Assembly (NCBI GenBank): GCA_030652035.1
Contig: JAUSBJ010000045.1
Location: 46,250-110,249 of the forward strand
Origin: Sulfurimicrobium sp.
GTDB lineage: Bacteria; Pseudomonadota; Gammaproteobacteria; Burkholderiales; Sulfuricellaceae
DNA: 64,000 nucleotides
Direction of reading: 5' to 3'
The notes under the pieces: model-generated
What the model was told of the DNA's origin: nothing
The model's input: only the letters and a program-made list of their open reading frames with translations
Databases searched by the model: none
Program-made: the position numbers and the translations under genes
Part shown: positions 61,766 to 64,000 of the stretch, in pieces
How the letters are laid out: the number at the start of each line of letters is the position of its first letter
How positions within the stretch are numbered: the first letter of the stretch is position 1

Positions 61766-62995
61766 TCAGCCAAAGAAGAAATAAGCCACACCCACCGCCG
61801 CGACGAATCCGCCCAGATCCGCCAGCAGCCCGCAACTCACCGCATGCCTCACGCGCTGAATGCCGACTGCGCCGAAGTACACCGCCAGCACATAGAAGGT
61901 GGTCTCGGTGCTGCCCTGGACAATCGAAGCCAGGCGCCCGGCGAAGGAATCGGCGCCATGGGTATGCATGGTTTCGATCATCATGGCGCGCGAGCCGCTG
62001 CCGGAGAGCGGTTTCATCATGGCCGTGGGCAGACCGTCAACGAAGCGGGTATCCCAGCCCAGTCCCTGCACCCCCCAGCGCACGCCTTCCATCAACGCCT
62101 CCAGCCCGCCGCTGGCGCGGAACACGCCGACCGCCACCAGCATCGCGACGAGATAGGGAATGATGCCGACAGCAATGTGGAAGCCCTCCTTTGCGCCTTC
62201 GATGAAGGCCTCGTAAGCATTCACTTTTTTCACCACGGCCCCGGCCAGGAAGGCGACCAGCAGGGAGAACAGCAGGAAGTTGCTGAGCAGGGCCGACTGC
62301 GCCTGCATCGTGGCGGCGTCAAGCTGCGCGAAATAGCCCACCAGCCCGGCGACGGCCGCCGTGATGACACCGAAATAGGCCAGCACCACGCGATTGAACA
62401 GATTGATTTTCTGGATCAGCGCGACCGAAACCAGCCCCACCAGGGTGGAGCAATACGTCGCCAGCAGGATGGGGATGAACACGTCTGTAGGGTCAGCCGC
62501 GCCAAGCTGGGCACGATAGGTGAAAATGGTCACCGGCAGCAGGGTGACGGAAGAGGCATTAAGCACCAGGAACAGGATCTGCGCATTGCTGGCGGTATCG
62601 GGTGTGGGATTGAGGGTCTGCAACTCGCGCATCGCCTTGAGGCCCATGGGTGTGGCCGCATTGTCCAGCCCCAGCATGTTGGCCGCCATGTTCATGGTGA
62701 TGGAACCCAGCGCCGGGTGGTTGGGCGGCACGTCCGGCATGAGGCGGCGGAACAGCGGTGCCAGCAGGCGCGTCAGCCATTCCAGGAAACCGGCCTTCTC
62801 GCCGATTTTCATCACCCCCAGCCACAAGGTCATCACCCCGGTCAGCCCCAGCGCGATTTCGAAACCGGTTTTGGCGGAATCGAAAGTCGCTTTCATCATC
62901 AGCGGAAAGATATCTGCCTGGCCGAGCAGCAGCCATTTCCCCAGCCCGATGGCAAAGGCAAGCAGGAAAAAACCGATCCAGATGGCGTTCAGCAT
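61766..62995 (-). CDS. Fused SpmA-SpmB-like nucleoside-recognition membrane protein
   Basis: The 409-residue multi-span protein has two gate domains in tandem. The first (about 1-205) carries SITMNMAANMLGLDNAATPM as in SpmA; the second (about 210-409) carries AKEGFHIAVGIIPYLVAMLV and VQGSTETTFYVLAVYFGAVG as in SpmB. In Bacillus these are separate proteins for spore dehydration; fused forms exist in non-spore-forming proteobacteria with unknown function. Transport of a nucleoside or small ion is a guess. It overlaps the next upstream gene by seven bases. Confidence 0.88.
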   Translation of the reverse strand: MLNAIWIGFFLLAFAIGLGKWLLLGQADIFPLMMKATFDSAKTGFEIALGLTGVMTLWLGVMKIGEKAGFLEWLTRLLAPLFRRLMPDVPPNHPALGSITMNMAANMLGLDNAATPMGLKAMRELQTLNPTPDTASNAQILFLVLNASSVTLLPVTIFTYRAQLGAADPTDVFIPILLATYCSTLVGLVSVALIQKINLFNRVVLAYFGVITAAVAGLVGYFAQLDAATMQAQSALLSNFLLFSLLVAFLAGAVVKKVNAYEAFIEGAKEGFHIAVGIIPYLVAMLVAVGVFRASGGLEALMEGVRWGVQGLGWDTRFVDGLPTAMMKPLSGSGSRAMMIETMHTHGADSFAGRLASIVQGSTETTFYVLAVYFGAVGIQRVRHAVSCGLLADLGGFVAAVGVAYFFFG

Positions 62996-63621
62996 TTCTG
63001 TTCCAGTCTGCCCAGTTGCCGGTCATGCAGGCGCGCCAACAGCAGCTGCGAGGCGATTGCCCCGCACAGCGCCAGGAACATGTCCCACTGGGTATCCCAC
63101 ACATCGCCCTGGGTGGCGAGGAAGGCCACCGCCTCGTCGCCGGAAGCCAGCGCCACCCACCACTCGATGAACTCGTAGCTGGCGCTGATCGCCAAGCACA
63201 CGCAAGTCGTCAGGAAAAACAGCCACTTGCCGGTTTGCAGCGGCGAGCGGCGCAGCAGGATTTCGCGCGCCACGATGGCGGGGATGAAGCCCTGCGCCAC
63301 ATGGCCGACTCGGTCGTAATGATTGCGCGCCAGTTCGAAGGTATCGCGCAGCCAGTTGAACAACGGCATCTCGGCGTAGGTGTAATGGCCGCCCACCATC
63401 AGGATCACGGCATGTAGCGCCAGCAGACTGTAAGCCAGCATAGTGAGCGGAAAATAACGAAAAGTCAGGATCAGCAGCGGCAAGCCGATCAGCACCGGCG
63501 CCACTTCGAGGAACCAGGTGAACAGGTCTTTCGGCTGCCAGCCGGACCAGGCCAGAACGGCCAGCACCAAAAGCAGCAAGGCGTAGCGGTAATGACGGGG
63601 AGTGGACGGTCCGGAAAACAT
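62989..63621 (-). CDS. DUF2238 (YjdF-like) integral membrane protein
   Basis: This 210-residue protein has five to six spans (YALLLLVLAVLAWSGW; VAPVLIGLPLLILTFRYFPL; MLAYSLLALHAVILMVGGHY) and the family blocks NHYDRVGHVAQGFIPAIVAR and SYEFIEWWVALASGDEAVAF, with WDTQWDMFLA near the end. The track ORF starts 98 codons upstream. ATG 63621 gives a standard membrane N-terminus. Function is unknown. It probably forms an operon with the SpmA-SpmB fusion. Confidence 0.88.
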   Translation of the reverse strand: MFSGPSTPRHYRYALLLLVLAVLAWSGWQPKDLFTWFLEVAPVLIGLPLLILTFRYFPLTMLAYSLLALHAVILMVGGHYTYAEMPLFNWLRDTFELARNHYDRVGHVAQGFIPAIVAREILLRRSPLQTGKWLFFLTTCVCLAISASYEFIEWWVALASGDEAVAFLATQGDVWDTQWDMFLALCGAIASQLLLARLHDRQLGRLEQKC

Positions 63622-63729
63622 GGCGGCATCTTGGCACGAATGCTCTGGCCGGACAATCCCGGCAGCCCGCGTAGGGCGCAATAACCAACGGGCATTGCGC
63701 CGAACGAAAAATCCCCCGATACTCGCTCC

Positions 63730-64000
63730 ATGCCTGACTATCGACGCGCCTGGCACCCGGGCGGCACCTATTTTTTCACTGTAAATCTGCTGCAGCGGCA
63801 GGGAAACGACCTGTTGACCCAGCACATCGGTGCATTGCGCGATGTGGTACGCACCGTGCGGCAACGCCACCCATTCGCCATCCACGGCTGGGTCGTCCTG
63901 CCCGACCACCTGCATTGCGTCATCGAATTGCCGGTGGGCGACGCCGATTTTGCCACCCGCTGGCGCCTGATCAAAATGGGATTCTCCAAAGCATTGCCGC
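63730..64000 (+). mobile_element. REP-associated tyrosine transposase (RAYT), partial at window end
   Basis: The frame opening at ATG 63730 reads MPDYRRAWHPGGTYFFTVNL, typical of Y1/HUH transposases of the TnpA_REP group, followed by HGWVVLPDHLHCVIELP, which holds the His-x-His metal motif. The catalytic Tyr lies beyond the window. RAYTs are domesticated or mobile enzymes that handle palindromic repeats. The gene diverges from the DUF2238 gene by 108 bases and is absent from the ORF track because it is cut. No REP flank is visible before it. Confidence 0.85.

Overview
This window is chromosomal DNA of a motile, respiring betaproteobacterium. The polar-type flagellar order (flrB-flrC-fliEFGHIJK-fliLMNOPQR), the cheV-cheV-cheY-cheZ-cheA block, a TCA-cycle super-operon led by a GntR regulator, and class II ribonucleotide reductase together suggest something near Nitrosomonadales (Gallionella/Sulfuricella-like). 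That placement rests on protein flavour and gene order only; no marker was compared.

Layout. 1-6.3 kb holds a 5' fragment of pabC, then mutS, slyD-bcp, the ribosomal oxygenase roxA with a PLD-like unknown, and a small Ala/Pro-rich lipoprotein with its own promoter and terminator. 6.3-10.9 kb (minus strand) holds nrdJ, dapA, bamC and a metallo-beta-lactamase-fold hydrolase. 11-25.5 kb (minus strand) is a flagellar island: two-component regulators flrB/flrC, basal body and export genes, and C-ring genes. 25.8-34.3 kb (plus strand) is chemotaxis: an MCP, a frameshifted small membrane protein, two cheV, cheY, cheZ, cheA and an EAL-HDOD protein. 34.4-35.3 kb is an alpha/beta hydrolase.

35.3-50.1 kb is one co-directional minus-strand array: gntR, malic enzyme, sdhC, sdhD, [a BsuBI/PstI-type restriction-modification pair], sdhA, sdhB, a 21-codon ORF, an sdhE fused to a Cys4 module, gltA, sucA, sucB, zapE. 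A perfect 26-bp palindrome lies just upstream of gntR. ppc follows at 50.4-53.2 kb, so the anaplerotic node sits beside the cycle genes.

53.4-64 kb holds a P-type cation ATPase, an overlapping HD-GYP and PAS-GGDEF-EAL pair for c-di-GMP turnover, a second MCP, a fused SpmA-SpmB membrane protein, a DUF2238-like membrane protein, and the start of a REP-associated tyrosine transposase (RAYT).

The most unusual signals are: (i) five intergenic elements whose inverted arms are built from 7-bp-phased repeats, three of them near-identical copies of about 100 bp within or beside the TCA array; (ii) the R-M pair inserted between sdhD and sdhA; (iii) the Cys4-SdhE fusion and the GTGA-coupled 21-codon ORF before it. 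All functional statements come from reading the translations; no database search was run.
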